A stretch of 64,000 nt of DNA from Hyphomicrobiales bacterium (lineage in GTDB: Bacteria; Pseudomonadota; Alphaproteobacteria; Rhizobiales; TMED25): the NCBI GenBank assembly GCA_029245795.1, contig JAQWOP010000018.1, positions 1 through 64,000 of the forward strand. Reading direction: 5' to 3'. The notes beneath the pieces were generated by a model that was not told where the DNA came from, ran no database searches, and worked only from the letters and a program-made list of their open reading frames with translations. Both the position numbers and the translations under genes were made by a program. This document shows, in pieces, positions 18,409-28,271 of the stretch (the first letter of the stretch is position 1; the number at the start of each line of letters is the position of its first letter).

Positions 18409-19425
18409 ATGGCATTTAAAATAGCAGTTATTGGGGCAACGGGTAATGTTGGTCGGGAGATTTTAAACATTCTTGATGAAAGAACTTTTCCCTGCGAAGA
18501 AGTTTTTGCTCTAGCATCACGGAAATCTACTGGTAGGGAAATATCATTTGGTGATACAATACTGAAAGTTAAAGATCTAGAAACTTTTGATTTCAGTCAA
18601 GTAGATATTGCGTTGTTCTCAGCTGGCTCTAAAATATCTGAAAAATGGGGTCCTATTGCAGCAGCAGCAGGGGCAATTGTCATAGATAATTCATCATTTT
18701 GGAGATATCATGATGATGTACCACTTATCGTACCCGAAGTGAACCCTGATGATGTTATTCATTCTAAAAAAAGAGGTATTATTGCTAATCCAAACTGTTC
18801 CACTGCTCAATTAGTAGTTGCACTAAAGCCACTTCATGATATTGCCAAAATAGAGCGTGTAGTAGTCTCAACTTATCAGTCGGTTTCTGGAGCAGGAAAT
18901 GCAGCAATGGAGGAGTTATTTAATCAAACTAAGGGTATATTTGTTAATCAGGCGGCAGAGCCAGAAAATTTTACGAAACAAATTGCTTTCAATGTAATCC
19001 CCCACATAGATGTATTTCTTGATGATGGATATACAAAAGAAGAATGGAAGATGCTCGCAGAAACAAAGAAAATAATAGATAAATCTATAAAACTAACAGC
19101 AACATGTGTTAGGGTCCCCGTTTTTGTTGGCCATTCAGAAGCAGTAAATATTGAATTTGAAAAATCTATCAGTCCTGAAAAAGCAAGATCTATTTTAAGG
19201 AAATCACCCGGTGTGATGGTAGTGGATGATCCGGAAGAAGATAAATACATTACACCTACAGAATGTGTGGGTGAATACGCAACATTTGTTAGCAGGATAC
19301 GTGTTGACTCAACTGTAAAAAATGGACTTAGTATGTGGATAGTTTCTGATAATCTAAGAAAGGGAGCGGCCTTAAATGCAGTCCAAATAGCTGAGCTTTT
19401 AATAAATAAAAAATTAATCGGTTAA
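18409..19425 (+). CDS. asd: Aspartate-semialdehyde dehydrogenase
   Basis: A 338-residue enzyme that reduces aspartyl phosphate to aspartate semialdehyde, feeding lysine/diaminopimelate, threonine and methionine synthesis. The NADP-binding opening IGATGNVGREIL, the catalytic cysteine in NPNCSTAQ (about residue 129), the STYQSVSGAG segment and the histidine in VFVGHSEAV are present. It follows leuB after 10 bases and is normally found there in Alphaproteobacteria. The start codon has only a weak ribosome-binding site, which fits translational coupling to leuB. Confidence 0.97.
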   Translation: MAFKIAVIGATGNVGREILNILDERTFPCEEVFALASRKSTGREISFGDTILKVKDLETFDFSQVDIALFSAGSKISEKWGPIAAAAGAIVIDNSSFWRYHDDVPLIVPEVNPDDVIHSKKRGIIANPNCSTAQLVVALKPLHDIAKIERVVVSTYQSVSGAGNAAMEELFNQTKGIFVNQAAEPENFTKQIAFNVIPHIDVFLDDGYTKEEWKMLAETKKIIDKSIKLTATCVRVPVFVGHSEAVNIEFEKSISPEKARSILRKSPGVMVVDDPEEDKYITPTECVGEYATFVSRIRVDSTVKNGLSMWIVSDNLRKGAALNAVQIAELLINKKLIG

Positions 19426-19493
19426 ATATATTTTCATGCTATTCTCAAACTAAGTAATTAAAAAATTATATTTAAATAAAGAACAAAAAACTT

Positions 19494-19868
19494 ATGAATA
19501 ATCCCCTATCTCCTCATTTATCAATATATAAGTTCAGAATCAACATGATGATGTCAATTGCTCACCGAATTACAGGTAGTGCAATGTATTTTGGGATGAT
19601 ATTAGTACTTATATTATTGCTAACTTTATCTTTAGGTGAGTCCTTCTATAATTTATTCTTAATATTTCTAAGCACTTGGATAGGAAACATCATTCTAGTA
19701 GGTGTTACATGGGCTTTATTTCATCATATGTTAGGTGGGATTAGACACATTATTTGGGATAACGTAAGAGGTTTTGATTTAAGTACCATTGATTTTTTAG
19801 CTAGTGCAACACTCATTGGTGGTATTTTACTAACATTCGTTTTTTGGTTGTCTTATTTAATTGTTTAA
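19494..19868 (+). CDS. sdhC: Succinate dehydrogenase cytochrome b556 subunit
   Basis: A 124-residue inner-membrane subunit of complex II with three transmembrane segments. The family signature PLSPHLSIYKF and the SIAHRITGSAMYFG segment (quinone-site serine and arginine) lie near the N-terminus. The haem-ligand histidine is in FHHMLGGIRHIIWD. It anchors SdhAB and passes electrons to ubiquinone. The 68-base spacer after asd is AT-rich without a hairpin. It starts the sdhC-D-A-B operon. Confidence 0.95.
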   Translation: MNNPLSPHLSIYKFRINMMMSIAHRITGSAMYFGMILVLILLLTLSLGESFYNLFLIFLSTWIGNIILVGVTWALFHHMLGGIRHIIWDNVRGFDLSTIDFLASATLIGGILLTFVFWLSYLIV

Positions 19869-19880
19869 TAGGTAATTTTA

Positions 19881-20243
19881 ATGAGCAAAGAAATAAATAA
19901 TAAATCTCAAAAACACGCTACTAGACATTTTATAGCTCAACGAATAACAGCTCTCTTAAATATTCCCTTATCTATATTTTTATTATATTTAATATTCAAT
20001 TTGCCTAACATGACATATGCTGATGTTATTGAGTTATTCCAAAAACCATTAGTAACAATTTTAACTATATTTCTTGTACTAAATTTTTCATATCATATGA
20101 AGCTAGGCATGCAGATAGTGATTGAGGATTACATACATGAGAAAAAGAATTTAAAAATGTCCTATATTTTGAACAATTTACTAACCTCAATCGTAATAAT
20201 AGGGTCATTGTATTCAATTATAGTCATTTTTTTAAAGGTCTAA
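19881..20243 (+). CDS. sdhD: Succinate dehydrogenase hydrophobic membrane anchor subunit
   Basis: A 120-residue protein with three hydrophobic segments. The N-terminal HFIAQRITALLNIPL part and the SYHMKLGMQIVIEDYIHE motif (haem-side histidine and the quinone-site aspartate-tyrosine) are those of alphaproteobacterial SdhD. AGGTAA precedes the ATG. The gene lies 12 bases after sdhC and 25 before sdhA. It completes the membrane anchor of complex II. Confidence 0.93.
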   Translation: MSKEINNKSQKHATRHFIAQRITALLNIPLSIFLLYLIFNLPNMTYADVIELFQKPLVTILTIFLVLNFSYHMKLGMQIVIEDYIHEKKNLKMSYILNNLLTSIVIIGSLYSIIVIFLKV

Positions 20244-20268
20244 TTATTTAAAAGGAAAATAAGTAAGC

Positions 20269-22086
20269 ATGGATAATTCATATAATATAAATGGAAGAGA
20301 ATATACTCTCACTGATCATACATATGATGTGGTTGTTGTTGGAGCAGGAGGAGCTGGTTTGAGGGCAGCTTTGGGATGTTCGCAGGCAGGTTTAAAAACA
20401 GCATGTATAACTAAACTTTTTCCAACTAGGAGTCATACGGTTGCTGCACAAGGCGGTGTCGCAGCTTCACTTGGAAATATGGGTGAGGATGATTGGAAAT
20501 GGCACATGTATGATACCGTAAAAGGTGCAGATTGGCTCGGTGATCAGGATGCAATTGAGTATTTATGTAAAGAAGCACCTAAAGCTGTATATGAGCTAGA
20601 ACATTTTGGACTTCCTTTCAGCAGAAGAGAAGATGGAAAAATTTATCAAAGGCCTTTCGGTGGTATGACTACCCATTATGGTGAAGGAGTCGCTGCCCAG
20701 AGAACATGCGCAGCTGCTGATAGGACTGGACATGCAATGCTTCACACACTTTATGGGAAAGCTATAAGTCATTCGGCAGAATTCTTTATAGAATATTTTG
20801 CAATTGATTTGATAATGGATAAAAAAGGTGAGTGCCGAGGTGTGGTTGCACTTTGTTTAGAGGACGGAACCTTGCATAGATTCCAAGCTCAAAAAACTAT
20901 TCTTGCAACAGGTGGATATGGAAGAGCATATTTTTCTGCTACTTCAGCTCACTCATGTACTGGAGATGGTAATGCTATGGTATTAAGGGCTGGGTTACCT
21001 CTGCAAGATATGGAGTTTGTTCAATTTCATCCAACAGGGATTTATGGAGCAGGATGCTTAATTACAGAAGGATCACGCGGTGAAGGCGGTTATTTGACCA
21101 ATTCAGAAGGAGAACGATTCATGGAAAGATACGCTCCATCAGCTAAAGACTTAGCCAGTAGAGACGTAGTTTCCAGATCAATGACTATAGAAATAAGAGA
21201 AGGAAGAGGTGTTGGTAAAGATAAAGATCATATTCATCTTCATTTAGAGCATCTTGCACCGGAAGTCTTAGCAGAAAGGCTTCCTGGTATATCTGAAACA
21301 GCAAAAATATTTTCGGGCATTGATGTGACTAAGGAGCCTATTCCTGTATTACCAACAGTGCACTATAATATGGGAGGAATTCCTACGAATTTTCACGGTG
21401 AAGTGTTAACAAAAATAGATGGCGACCCCGATTGTGTTGTAGAGGGATTGATGGCTATCGGTGAGGCCGCATGTGTATCAGTCCATGGGGCAAATAGGTT
21501 AGGCTCAAATTCACTTATTGATTTAGTTGTATTTGGAAGAGCTGCAGGTCAAAGGGCAGCTGATACAACAAAGCCTAATGCAAAGCAGGCGCCTTTGCCA
21601 AGGGATGCTGGTCTGGAAGCTCTTCAAAGGCTAGACAAATTTAGATATGCAGATGGCCAAACATCAACATCACAATTAAGATCTGAAATGCAGCGGATTA
21701 TGCAAAATAATTGCGCAGTATTCAGAGAGGGTGAGGTCTTAGAAGAGGGACAAAATCTTATAAATAAAACTTGGCATGGTCTTGATGATATAAAAATAAA
21801 TGATAGATCTCTTATTTGGAATACGGATCTTATTGAAGCACTTGAATGGGATAATCTTATAGTCCAATCTGTCGTAACTGTGGAAAGTGCTGCAAATAGG
21901 AAAGAAAGTAGAGGATCTCACGCTAGAGAAGATTTTGCCGCAAGAGACGATAAAAATTGGATGAAACATACATTGGCATGGATTGATAATGATAAAAGAA
22001 CAACAACGATAGATTATCGACCAGTTCATGAATATACATTGAGTAATGAGGTAGCTTATATACCTCCAAAGGAGAGGGTTTATTAG
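20269..22086 (+). CDS. sdhA: Succinate dehydrogenase flavoprotein subunit
   Basis: A 605-residue FAD-containing catalytic subunit. The dinucleotide-binding [13 protein letters not shown], the covalent-FAD histidine in [10 protein letters not shown], the active-site segment [17 protein letters not shown], and [19 protein letters not shown] are all visible. It oxidises succinate to fumarate in the TCA cycle and passes electrons to SdhB. Length and motifs are standard. Confidence 0.98.
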   Translation: MDNSYNINGREYTLTDHTYDVVVVGAGGAGLRAALGCSQAGLKTACITKLFPTRSHTVAAQGGVAASLGNMGEDDWKWHMYDTVKGADWLGDQDAIEYLCKEAPKAVYELEHFGLPFSRREDGKIYQRPFGGMTTHYGEGVAAQRTCAAADRTGHAMLHTLYGKAISHSAEFFIEYFAIDLIMDKKGECRGVVALCLEDGTLHRFQAQKTILATGGYGRAYFSATSAHSCTGDGNAMVLRAGLPLQDMEFVQFHPTGIYGAGCLITEGSRGEGGYLTNSEGERFMERYAPSAKDLASRDVVSRSMTIEIREGRGVGKDKDHIHLHLEHLAPEVLAERLPGISETAKIFSGIDVTKEPIPVLPTVHYNMGGIPTNFHGEVLTKIDGDPDCVVEGLMAIGEAACVSVHGANRLGSNSLIDLVVFGRAAGQRAADTTKPNAKQAPLPRDAGLEALQRLDKFRYADGQTSTSQLRSEMQRIMQNNCAVFREGEVLEEGQNLINKTWHGLDDIKINDRSLIWNTDLIEALEWDNLIVQSVVTVESAANRKESRGSHAREDFAARDDKNWMKHTLAWIDNDKRTTTIDYRPVHEYTLSNEVAYIPPKERVY

Positions 22087-22095
22087 GTTCAAAAT

Positions 22096-22878
22096 ATGGT
22101 TGAATTAGCTTTACCAAGAAATTCAAAACTAGTAGAGGGTAAAAAGTGGCCTAAACCTTCTGGTAATGGGAAAATTCGTGATTTCAAAATTTACAGATGG
22201 AATCCTGATGATGATAAAAACCCATCTTTAGATTTATATTATATCGATACTGAAGATTGTGGCCCTATGGTATTAGATGCCCTTATGAAAATAAAAGGTG
22301 ATATAGATACATCACTCACTTTCCGGCGGTCATGTCGTGAAGGTGTATGTGGTTCGTGTGCTATGAATATTGGTGGTGTTAATAGGCTAGCTTGTACTAC
22401 TTCAATTGAGGAAGTAAAAGGTTGTATAAATATATATCCTTTGCCACATCAGAAAGTTATTAAAGATTTAGTTCCAGACCTAAAGAATTTTTTTGATCAA
22501 CATAAATCAATTGAACCATGGTTACAGACAAAAAATGATGAACCAAAAGAAGAGTGGTTGCAATCTAAAGAAGATAGGGAACAGCTGGATGGTCTTTATG
22601 AATGTATTATGTGTGCTTGCTGCTCAACATCGTGTCCAAGCTATTGGTGGAATTCGGATAAATATTTAGGACCAGCTGCCTTATTACAGGCGTATAGATG
22701 GATAATTGATAGTAGAGATGACGAACGAAATGAAAGATTGGATAAACTGGAAGATCCTTTTAAATTATATAGGTGTCATACTATCATGAATTGTGCAAAG
22801 GCATGCCCAAAAGGCTTAAATCCGGCTAAAGCCATAGCTAGTATTAAAAAGATGATGGTTGAAAGATCTGTCGCCTAA
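22096..22878 (+). CDS. sdhB: Succinate dehydrogenase iron-sulfur subunit
   Basis: A 260-residue electron-transfer subunit. Cysteines for the [2Fe-2S] cluster are in [12 protein letters not shown]; those for the [4Fe-4S] and [3Fe-4S] clusters are in [12 protein letters not shown] and [20 protein letters not shown] precedes the ATG, nine bases after sdhA. It is the last gene of the operon and converges with rpmF across 15 bases, with no clear terminator hairpin in between. Confidence 0.98.
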   Translation: MVELALPRNSKLVEGKKWPKPSGNGKIRDFKIYRWNPDDDKNPSLDLYYIDTEDCGPMVLDALMKIKGDIDTSLTFRRSCREGVCGSCAMNIGGVNRLACTTSIEEVKGCINIYPLPHQKVIKDLVPDLKNFFDQHKSIEPWLQTKNDEPKEEWLQSKEDREQLDGLYECIMCACCSTSCPSYWWNSDKYLGPAALLQAYRWIIDSRDDERNERLDKLEDPFKLYRCHTIMNCAKACPKGLNPAKAIASIKKMMVERSVA

Positions 22879-22893
22879 TAATAGTACAGATGA

Positions 22894-23079
22894 TTATTTT
22901 TCTTCTTTTGCATCAAGAATTTGTTTTCCTCGGTACATTCCAGTTTTTAAATTGAGATGATGAGGTCTATGCAGCTCACCGGTAGATTTATCTTCAACAT
23001 AAGCTTCGCCTTTGAGAAAATCTGTTGACCTACGCATACCTCTTTTTGATTTCGTCACCTTACTTCTTGGGACTGCCAT
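22894..23079 (-). CDS. rpmF: 50S ribosomal protein L32
   Basis: A 61-residue basic protein with the L32 opening [17 protein letters not shown] and a middle [16 protein letters not shown] segment. The start is the ATG giving MAVPRSK, supported by GGAGAT at the right distance; five extra in-frame codons upstream are not part of the family sequence. The cysteines of zinc-binding L32 forms are absent, as usual in Alphaproteobacteria. It is divergent from the polyprenyl synthase gene; rpmF and an isoprenoid synthase are also neighbours in other Alphaproteobacteria. Confidence 0.96.
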   Translation of the reverse strand: MAVPRSKVTKSKRGMRRSTDFLKGEAYVEDKSTGELHRPHHLNLKTGMYRGKQILDAKEEK

Positions 23080-23123
23080 TATAAGTATCTCCAATTTATA
23101 ATTATAATTTACTAATTTTAATA

Positions 23124-23152
23124 CATATACATATTCATTTATTATTTGTCAT
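23124..23152 (-). promoter_or_regulatory. Possible promoter for rpmF
   Basis: On the minus strand ATGACA is followed, after exactly 17 bases, by TATATG, about 45 bases before the rpmF start codon. The -35 match is five of six and the -10 match is four of six. AT-rich sequence makes this a weak call. The 136-base divergent spacer holds nothing else recognisable. Confidence 0.3.
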
Positions 23153-23215
23153 CATTTATATATATTAAATATAAACTTTTATTAAGTTTAATTAATCATT
23201 ATTATTTAGATTATT

Positions 23216-24097
23216 ATGAATATTAAAAAAAAATACGATTTTATAAGAAAAGATTTAGATAATTATCTAGTTGATTATCTCATCTCTTCAAGTTATCCAA
23301 AAAATATAGTAGATCCAATTAAGTATATATTTTTGGATAAAGGAAAAAAAATTAGAGCCATACTTTTGATTGAGGCTTGTGATCTATTTGATATTGATTA
23401 TAAGGATATTAGGCATATCGCTCTAGCAATAGAATGTATTCATACATATTCACTTATTCATGATGATTTACCTGCAATGGATGATGATAATTATCGAAGG
23501 GGTGAATTGACTTTGCATAAGAAGTATGATGAAGCGACGGCAATATTGGTTGGGGATGCATTAATATCACTAGCTTTTGAACTTATCACAAATGAAGATT
23601 CAGTATTATCCCCTGAATGTAAAATTAGTCTGGTAAATAACTTAGCGCGCTCAAGCGGTGGGATGGGGATGGTTGGTGGCCAAATGTTAGATATTTATAT
23701 GAATCCTTCAACTACTAATATTCAAGAAATCAATAATATGCAACATATGAAAACAGGGGAGTTATTTTGCTTTTCATGTATTTCAGGACCTATAATAGGA
23801 GGGGGTTCAGACGAGGATAAAAAAACACTATTTGAATTTGCCAAACTATATGGTTCTATATTCCAAATAAGTGATGATCTTATTGATATTGAATCTACTT
23901 TGGAGATGGCAGGAAAGTCTGTTAATAAAGATAATAAAGGAGGAAAATCAACACTTATAGAATATATGGGGATTGAAGAGTCAAAAAGTAAAATTACTAT
24001 AAATTTGCAAGAGATTAAATTATTATTAAAAAGATATGGTAATAAAGCAGATAATTTATATAATTTGTGTCTTCAATTAGTGGACAGGAAGTCATAG
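23216..24097 (+). CDS. ispA: Polyprenyl (geranyl/farnesyl) diphosphate synthase
   Basis: A 293-residue trans-isoprenyl diphosphate synthase. The first aspartate-rich motif is HDDLPAMDDDNYRRG and the second QISDDLIDIE, which bind magnesium and the diphosphates of the allylic and homoallylic substrates. GKKIRAILL and GGQMLDIY are further family segments. The length and the DDxxxxD form of the first motif match the bacterial farnesyl diphosphate synthase (IspA) branch. Chain length is inferred rather than proven. The last six bases overlap the end of the oppositely oriented panC gene. Confidence 0.93.
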   Translation: MNIKKKYDFIRKDLDNYLVDYLISSSYPKNIVDPIKYIFLDKGKKIRAILLIEACDLFDIDYKDIRHIALAIECIHTYSLIHDDLPAMDDDNYRRGELTLHKKYDEATAILVGDALISLAFELITNEDSVLSPECKISLVNNLARSSGGMGMVGGQMLDIYMNPSTTNIQEINNMQHMKTGELFCFSCISGPIIGGGSDEDKKTLFEFAKLYGSIFQISDDLIDIESTLEMAGKSVNKDNKGGKSTLIEYMGIEESKSKITINLQEIKLLLKRYGNKADNLYNLCLQLVDRKS

Positions 24098-24949
24098 AAT
24101 AATATTATCTATTAACCTTGTATTACCTATCTTTGCTGCTATTAAGAGAATGTACTTTTTATTTTCATAATTGAAATTTTCTACAATAGAGAGATTATTT
24201 TTGTGTCTGAGTTCAAAATAATCAATAAAAAAACCATCTTTCTCTAATTCTGATATTTGATTTTCTAATATAGAATGAAATTTATCTGGGTGTTGTAAAA
24301 TTTTATCTTTAATAGTTATTAAGGACTTATTTAACTTTGGAGCCTTCTCTCTTTCATTCTTGTTAAGGTATTTATTTCTTGAGGACATTGCAAGACCATC
24401 AATTTCACGAATGATAGGAGATAGAATTAGTTCTATTGGCATGAATAGATTCTCAACCATATTCTTTATAATTAAATATTGCTGATAATCTTTTTGACCA
24501 AAAATTACTATATTAGGCTGCAAAAGATTAAAAAGTTTATTTACAACTAATAATACACCATTAAAGTGTCCAACTCTATTACTCCCACATAAGTCATTCA
24601 TTAGAATCTTATTATCAATCTTTAATTCACCAGCATTTTGAATAGGGTACATTAAATCTTTATCTGGGCAGAATAACAAATCCACATCTAAATCTCTAAG
24701 TTTTTTAATATCATCTTCTAAGGTTCTTGGGTAATTGGTATAATCTTCATTTGGACCAAATTGTCTAGGGTTAACAAAAATACTGACAATAGTTTTATCG
24801 ACATCTCTTTTCTTAATTTGTTCAATTAGTCTAAGATGTCCTGAGTGAAGATTCCCCATGGTAGGGATAAATCCTACTCTATATTTTTTTTGTTTCCAAA
24901 GTGATATATATTTTCTAAGCTCATTAAAATTATCTGAAATTATAAACAT
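24092..24949 (-). CDS. panC: Pantothenate synthetase (pantoate-beta-alanine ligase)
   Basis: A 285-residue enzyme that joins pantoate and beta-alanine using ATP. The nucleotidyl-transfer motif is PTMGNLHSGHL, the GQKDYQQ segment binds pantoate and ATP, and SSRNKYL corresponds to the KMSKS-like loop. The gene starts one base after the panB stop codon, so both are in one transcript. It overlaps the end of ispA tail to tail by six bases. Confidence 0.97.
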   Translation of the reverse strand: MFIISDNFNELRKYISLWKQKKYRVGFIPTMGNLHSGHLRLIEQIKKRDVDKTIVSIFVNPRQFGPNEDYTNYPRTLEDDIKKLRDLDVDLLFCPDKDLMYPIQNAGELKIDNKILMNDLCGSNRVGHFNGVLLVVNKLFNLLQPNIVIFGQKDYQQYLIIKNMVENLFMPIELILSPIIREIDGLAMSSRNKYLNKNEREKAPKLNKSLITIKDKILQHPDKFHSILENQISELEKDGFFIDYFELRHKNNLSIVENFNYENKKYILLIAAKIGNTRLIDNIIL

Positions 24950-24950
24950 A

Positions 24951-25766
24951 TTATTTAAAGGAATGTTGTTCCGACGGATATTTTTGTGTTTTAACTTCTT
25001 CTATATAATCAACGATTGCTTGTTGAATTGTATTTTGACCATTCATATAATTTTTTGAGAATTTAGGTAATTTGCCCGGAGTTATTCCTAATATATCATA
25101 TAAGACTAAAATTTGAGCGTCTACATCTGGTCCAGCACCAATGCCGATGATTGGGATGTTAACAGATTCACAAACCTTTTTTGCAGTTGCAGAAGAAACA
25201 CATTCAAGTAATAAAATATCTGCTCCCGATTCTTCTATTCTTTTGGCCTCATTTATTAGATTCTCTGCTTCTTTATTCTCTTTTCCTTGGACTTTGTACC
25301 CTCCCATTTTATTGACAGATTGGGGTCTAAGACCAATATGTGCACAAACTGGAATATCTGATAAAGCTAGTTTTTCTATAATATTTATTTGCGATTTATT
25401 TCCTTCTAATTTTATCATATGCGCTCCACCATCCTGCATAAGCTTTTTTGCATTCTCTAAAGCAATATCTGGATTATAAAAACTCATAAAGGGCATATCA
25501 GATATTAGAAAAGCATGATTTATTGAGGAAGAAACAATTCTTGAATGATATACCATATCTTCAACCTTTACTGGAATTGTTGTTTTGTGACCCTGAACAA
25601 CCATACCAAGAGAATCGCCAACTAATATAATTTCAATTCCAGCCTGATCAAGTTGATATGCGAATGTAGAATCATAAGCCGTCAAACAAGCTATTTTTTC
25701 ACCTCTAGATTTAAGTTCTCTGATTGTGCTTAAAGTGATAGTTTTTTGATCTTTGCCATTATACAT
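24951..25766 (-). CDS. panB: 3-methyl-2-oxobutanoate hydroxymethyltransferase
   Basis: A 271-residue enzyme that makes ketopantoate from 2-oxoisovalerate and methylenetetrahydrofolate. Motifs are LTAYDSTFAY, the metal-binding VGDSLGMVVQGH, IKLEGN and the catalytic glutamate region LLECVSS. It precedes panC and follows ispG (nine-base gap) on the minus strand. No panE lies beside them; two ApbA-family genes elsewhere in the window are candidates. Confidence 0.97.
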   Translation of the reverse strand: MYNGKDQKTITLSTIRELKSRGEKIACLTAYDSTFAYQLDQAGIEIILVGDSLGMVVQGHKTTIPVKVEDMVYHSRIVSSSINHAFLISDMPFMSFYNPDIALENAKKLMQDGGAHMIKLEGNKSQINIIEKLALSDIPVCAHIGLRPQSVNKMGGYKVQGKENKEAENLINEAKRIEESGADILLLECVSSATAKKVCESVNIPIIGIGAGPDVDAQILVLYDILGITPGKLPKFSKNYMNGQNTIQQAIVDYIEEVKTQKYPSEQHSFK

Positions 25767-25775
25767 AATTAGATC

Positions 25776-26993
25776 CTAGTTATTCTTCTCATATTTATTA
25801 TCAATATAATTATACAGGATTTTTTTAAATTCACCTGAAATATTTTCCCCTCTTAGAATCTTATATTTTTCTCCATCAATGAATACCGGGGCAGCTGGTT
25901 GCTCGCCAGTTCCAGGAAGTGAAATACCAATATTTGCATGTTTAGATTCACCTGGCCCATTTACAATACATCCCATCACCGCAACTTTGAGGGTGTTTAT
26001 CCCAATATAATTCTTTTTCCAGACAGGCATCTCTTTTTCAATAAAATCTTCTATATCAATTGCCAGTTCTTGAAAAACAGTTGATGTGGTTCTACCACAT
26101 CCTGGACAAGAAGCAACATCTGGCCTATATGATTTTAGATTAAGGGCTTGCAATATTTCTTTTGCTACCTTGACCTCTTCAACCCTATCACCATTTGGTT
26201 TAGGTGTGAGTGATACTCTAATTGTATCACCAATATTTTTATTTAATAAAATTGAAATAGCCGAAACAGATGATACAACTCCTTTTATTCCCATACCAGC
26301 CTCTGTTAAACCGAGGTGGAGAGGATAGTTTGTTTGGTTCCCAAGGTTTTCATATACCTTAATTAGTTCATTAACATTACTAACTTTCGCAGATAATATG
26401 ATTTTTGATTGCTCTAAACCAATTTCCTCAGCTCTTCTCGCTGATTTTATTACAGAAGTAACTAGTGCTTCACGTAGAATTTCGATTGATGTCCTTTTAA
26501 TCTTATGTTCATTATTTTTGTTCATCAGTATTGTAAGTAATTCTTGATCAATACTACCCCAGTTTGCACCAATTCTGATTGGTTTATTATTTTTGCATGC
26601 AATTTCAATTATTTCAGAGAATTGCTTATCTTTTTTATTTTTAAATCCAACATTACCAGGGTTTATTCTATATTTATCAAGACTTTCTGCACACGCAGGA
26701 TAGTCCCTCAATAATTTATGTCCTATGTAATGAAAATCACCAACTATAGGAATTGAATAGTTCTTTTTTTCTAAGGACTCTTTTATATATGGAACAGCTT
26801 TAGCAGCATCAGGTCGATCAACTGTTATTCTAACAATTTCTGAGCCTTCCTCATACAAATCGATTACTTGTTGGACAGTGTTTTGTATATCTGCAGTATC
26901 AGTATTTGTCATTGATTGGATTACTATTGGGTTTTCACCTCCAATAAGAACATCACCAACCTTGACCGCTATAGAATTTCTTTTAGAAAGCAT
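25776..26993 (-). CDS. ispG: (E)-4-hydroxy-3-methylbut-2-enyl-diphosphate synthase
   Basis: A 405-residue iron-sulfur enzyme of the MEP isoprenoid pathway that converts methylerythritol cyclodiphosphate to HMBPP. The opening [16 protein letters not shown], the cluster cysteines in SCPGCGRT and [10 protein letters not shown], and a DGEKY region near the end are visible. The ATG giving MLSKRNS is preferred over an upstream TTG four codons earlier. It appears to head ispG-panB-panC. The spacer before it (about 260 bases to cbiX) contains the structured RNA described separately. Confidence 0.95.
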   Translation of the reverse strand: MLSKRNSIAVKVGDVLIGGENPIVIQSMTNTDTADIQNTVQQVIDLYEEGSEIVRITVDRPDAAKAVPYIKESLEKKNYSIPIVGDFHYIGHKLLRDYPACAESLDKYRINPGNVGFKNKKDKQFSEIIEIACKNNKPIRIGANWGSIDQELLTILMNKNNEHKIKRTSIEILREALVTSVIKSARRAEEIGLEQSKIILSAKVSNVNELIKVYENLGNQTNYPLHLGLTEAGMGIKGVVSSVSAISILLNKNIGDTIRVSLTPKPNGDRVEEVKVAKEILQALNLKSYRPDVASCPGCGRTTSTVFQELAIDIEDFIEKEMPVWKKNYIGINTLKVAVMGCIVNGPGESKHANIGISLPGTGEQPAAPVFIDGEKYKILRGENISGEFKKILYNYIDNKYEKNN

Positions 26994-27128
26994 TAAAGTT
27001 ACCAAAATTTATAGTCCAATATATGAATATATATGAATAAATGAATAAAAAAAATAAAATAGCAAAAAAAATAACCAATTTTTAAATTGATTGATAGATA
27101 TTTTTCTATTTTGTTTTAATATAAAAAC

Positions 27129-27244
27129 TTGGGTATTACAAAGATGTAATTATTACTCTGACAACTGACCCAAATCGGGAGTTTAATAGAGACCTTTATT
27201 GGTGCGGTTCTTCTATTCACTCCTTACTTTAAAATATTAATAGG
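27129..27244 (+). ncRNA. Structured 5' leader of the cobalamin cluster, possible riboswitch of uncertain class
   Basis: Two adjacent folded domains are readable. Domain 1 is closed by TTGGGT (27129-27134) with ACCCAA (27168-27173) and holds a hairpin ATTACA-AAGA-TGTAAT (27135-27150). Domain 2 is a long hairpin: GGGAGT (27177) with ACTCCT (27219), AATAGA (27185) with TCTATT (27212), and GACC (27191) with GGTT (27206), loop 27195-27205. Two G-U pairs would be C-A on the other strand, so the plus orientation is favoured. TCTATT can instead pair with AATAGG (27239-27244), covering the presumed ribosome-binding AGG of cbiX. A stretch AATCGGGAG and a CAACTG weakly recall cobalamin riboswitch conserved elements, but the usual GCCACTG and GGTG core are not seen. 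Confidence 0.45.
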
Positions 27245-27253
27245 CAAGAATAG

Positions 27254-28258
27254 ATGTTATCAGAAATTAAACAAAAAAAACTTAGAGACTATTTTTTAGA
27301 GGCACCTATAAAAAGAGGTATTATGCTTTGTGGACACGGTAGTAGAAGTGTATCTGCTGTTCATGAATTTTCAGGACTTGTAAATAAATTAAAAAATTTA
27401 TTACCTTATATACCTATCGAGTATGGATATCTTGAATTTGCAAAACCAATAATTAATGAAGGAATAGAAAAACTTAGAAAAGAAGGTGTTAGAGAGATTA
27501 TAGCTATACCAGCAATGTTATTTGCTGCTGGGCACGCTAAAAATGATATACCATCTGTCCTTAATAGGTATATGGCAGAGCATTCTGAAATAAAAATCCA
27601 GTATAGCCGAGAACTAGGGATAGATAATCTCATGATAAAAGCTGCCTCTGAGAGGATCAATGAGGCTATAAATGAGTCAAATGTTGCGCAAGATAAGCAT
27701 AATACAATGCTTTTAGTAGTGGGAAGAGGTGCCTCTGATCCAGATGCAAATTCAAATGTCACAAAAGTTACAAGATTATTATGGGAGGGTTTAGGCTTTG
27801 GTTGGGCAGAAACTGCCTACTCTGGGGTTACATTTCCTCTTGTGGGCCCAGCATTAGAAAAAATTATTAATGTAGGCTATAAAAGAATAATTATTTTTCC
27901 GTATTTTTTATTTACAGGCATATTGGTAGACAGGATTTATCAATCAGTTGAATTGATTGCCTCAAAATATAAAGATATTGAGTTTATTAAAGCCTCATAT
28001 TTAAATGATCATCCCAAAGTTGTCGAAACTTTTTGTGATCGTATTATCAACGTTATTGATGGCGAAATAAATATGAATTGTCAATTATGCAAATATAGAG
28101 AGCAGGTACTTGGATTTGAGGATGAAGTTGGCTTAGCTCAAGAAAGTCATCATCATCACGTTGAAGGAGGTGCCCACGATCATGACCATACACACTCGCA
28201 CCATCACCCATACCCCCACAGCAAACATCCATTGGGACCAGTAACGCTTAAGAAGTGA
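27254..28258 (+). CDS. cbiX: Sirohydrochlorin cobaltochelatase, long form with His-rich tail
   Basis: A 334-residue two-domain class II chelatase that inserts cobalt into sirohydrochlorin, the early metal step of the anaerobic-type B12 route. The first half contains the metal-site histidine in GHGSRS (H28) and AMLFAAGHAKND; the second repeats the fold with VGRGASDPDAN and FPYFLFTGIL. After the chelatase body comes an M-x-C-x-x-C motif (MNCQLC, from about residue 274), known in Bacillus megaterium CbiX to bind an iron-sulfur cluster, then a tail with 13 histidines within about 30 residues, likely a metal store. It starts the plus-strand corrin operon. AGGCAAG lies upstream of the ATG, next to the foldable leader. 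Confidence 0.94.
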   Translation: MLSEIKQKKLRDYFLEAPIKRGIMLCGHGSRSVSAVHEFSGLVNKLKNLLPYIPIEYGYLEFAKPIINEGIEKLRKEGVREIIAIPAMLFAAGHAKNDIPSVLNRYMAEHSEIKIQYSRELGIDNLMIKAASERINEAINESNVAQDKHNTMLLVVGRGASDPDANSNVTKVTRLLWEGLGFGWAETAYSGVTFPLVGPALEKIINVGYKRIIIFPYFLFTGILVDRIYQSVELIASKYKDIEFIKASYLNDHPKVVETFCDRIINVIDGEINMNCQLCKYREQVLGFEDEVGLAQESHHHHVEGGAHDHDHTHSHHHPYPHSKHPLGPVTLKK

Positions 28259-28271
28259 ACATTAAAAGCCA

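Noticed and set aside
21739..22092. Minus-strand open frame of about 117 codons inside sdhA
   Set aside because: It lies fully antisense to a well-conserved sdhA, has no ribosome-binding site and a low-complexity, cysteine-rich translation unlike real proteins.
27129..27244. Canonical cobalamin riboswitch before cbiX
   Set aside because: The GCCACTG B12 box and GGTG-type core are not recognisable. The region is therefore reported as a structured leader of uncertain class, not as a named riboswitch.
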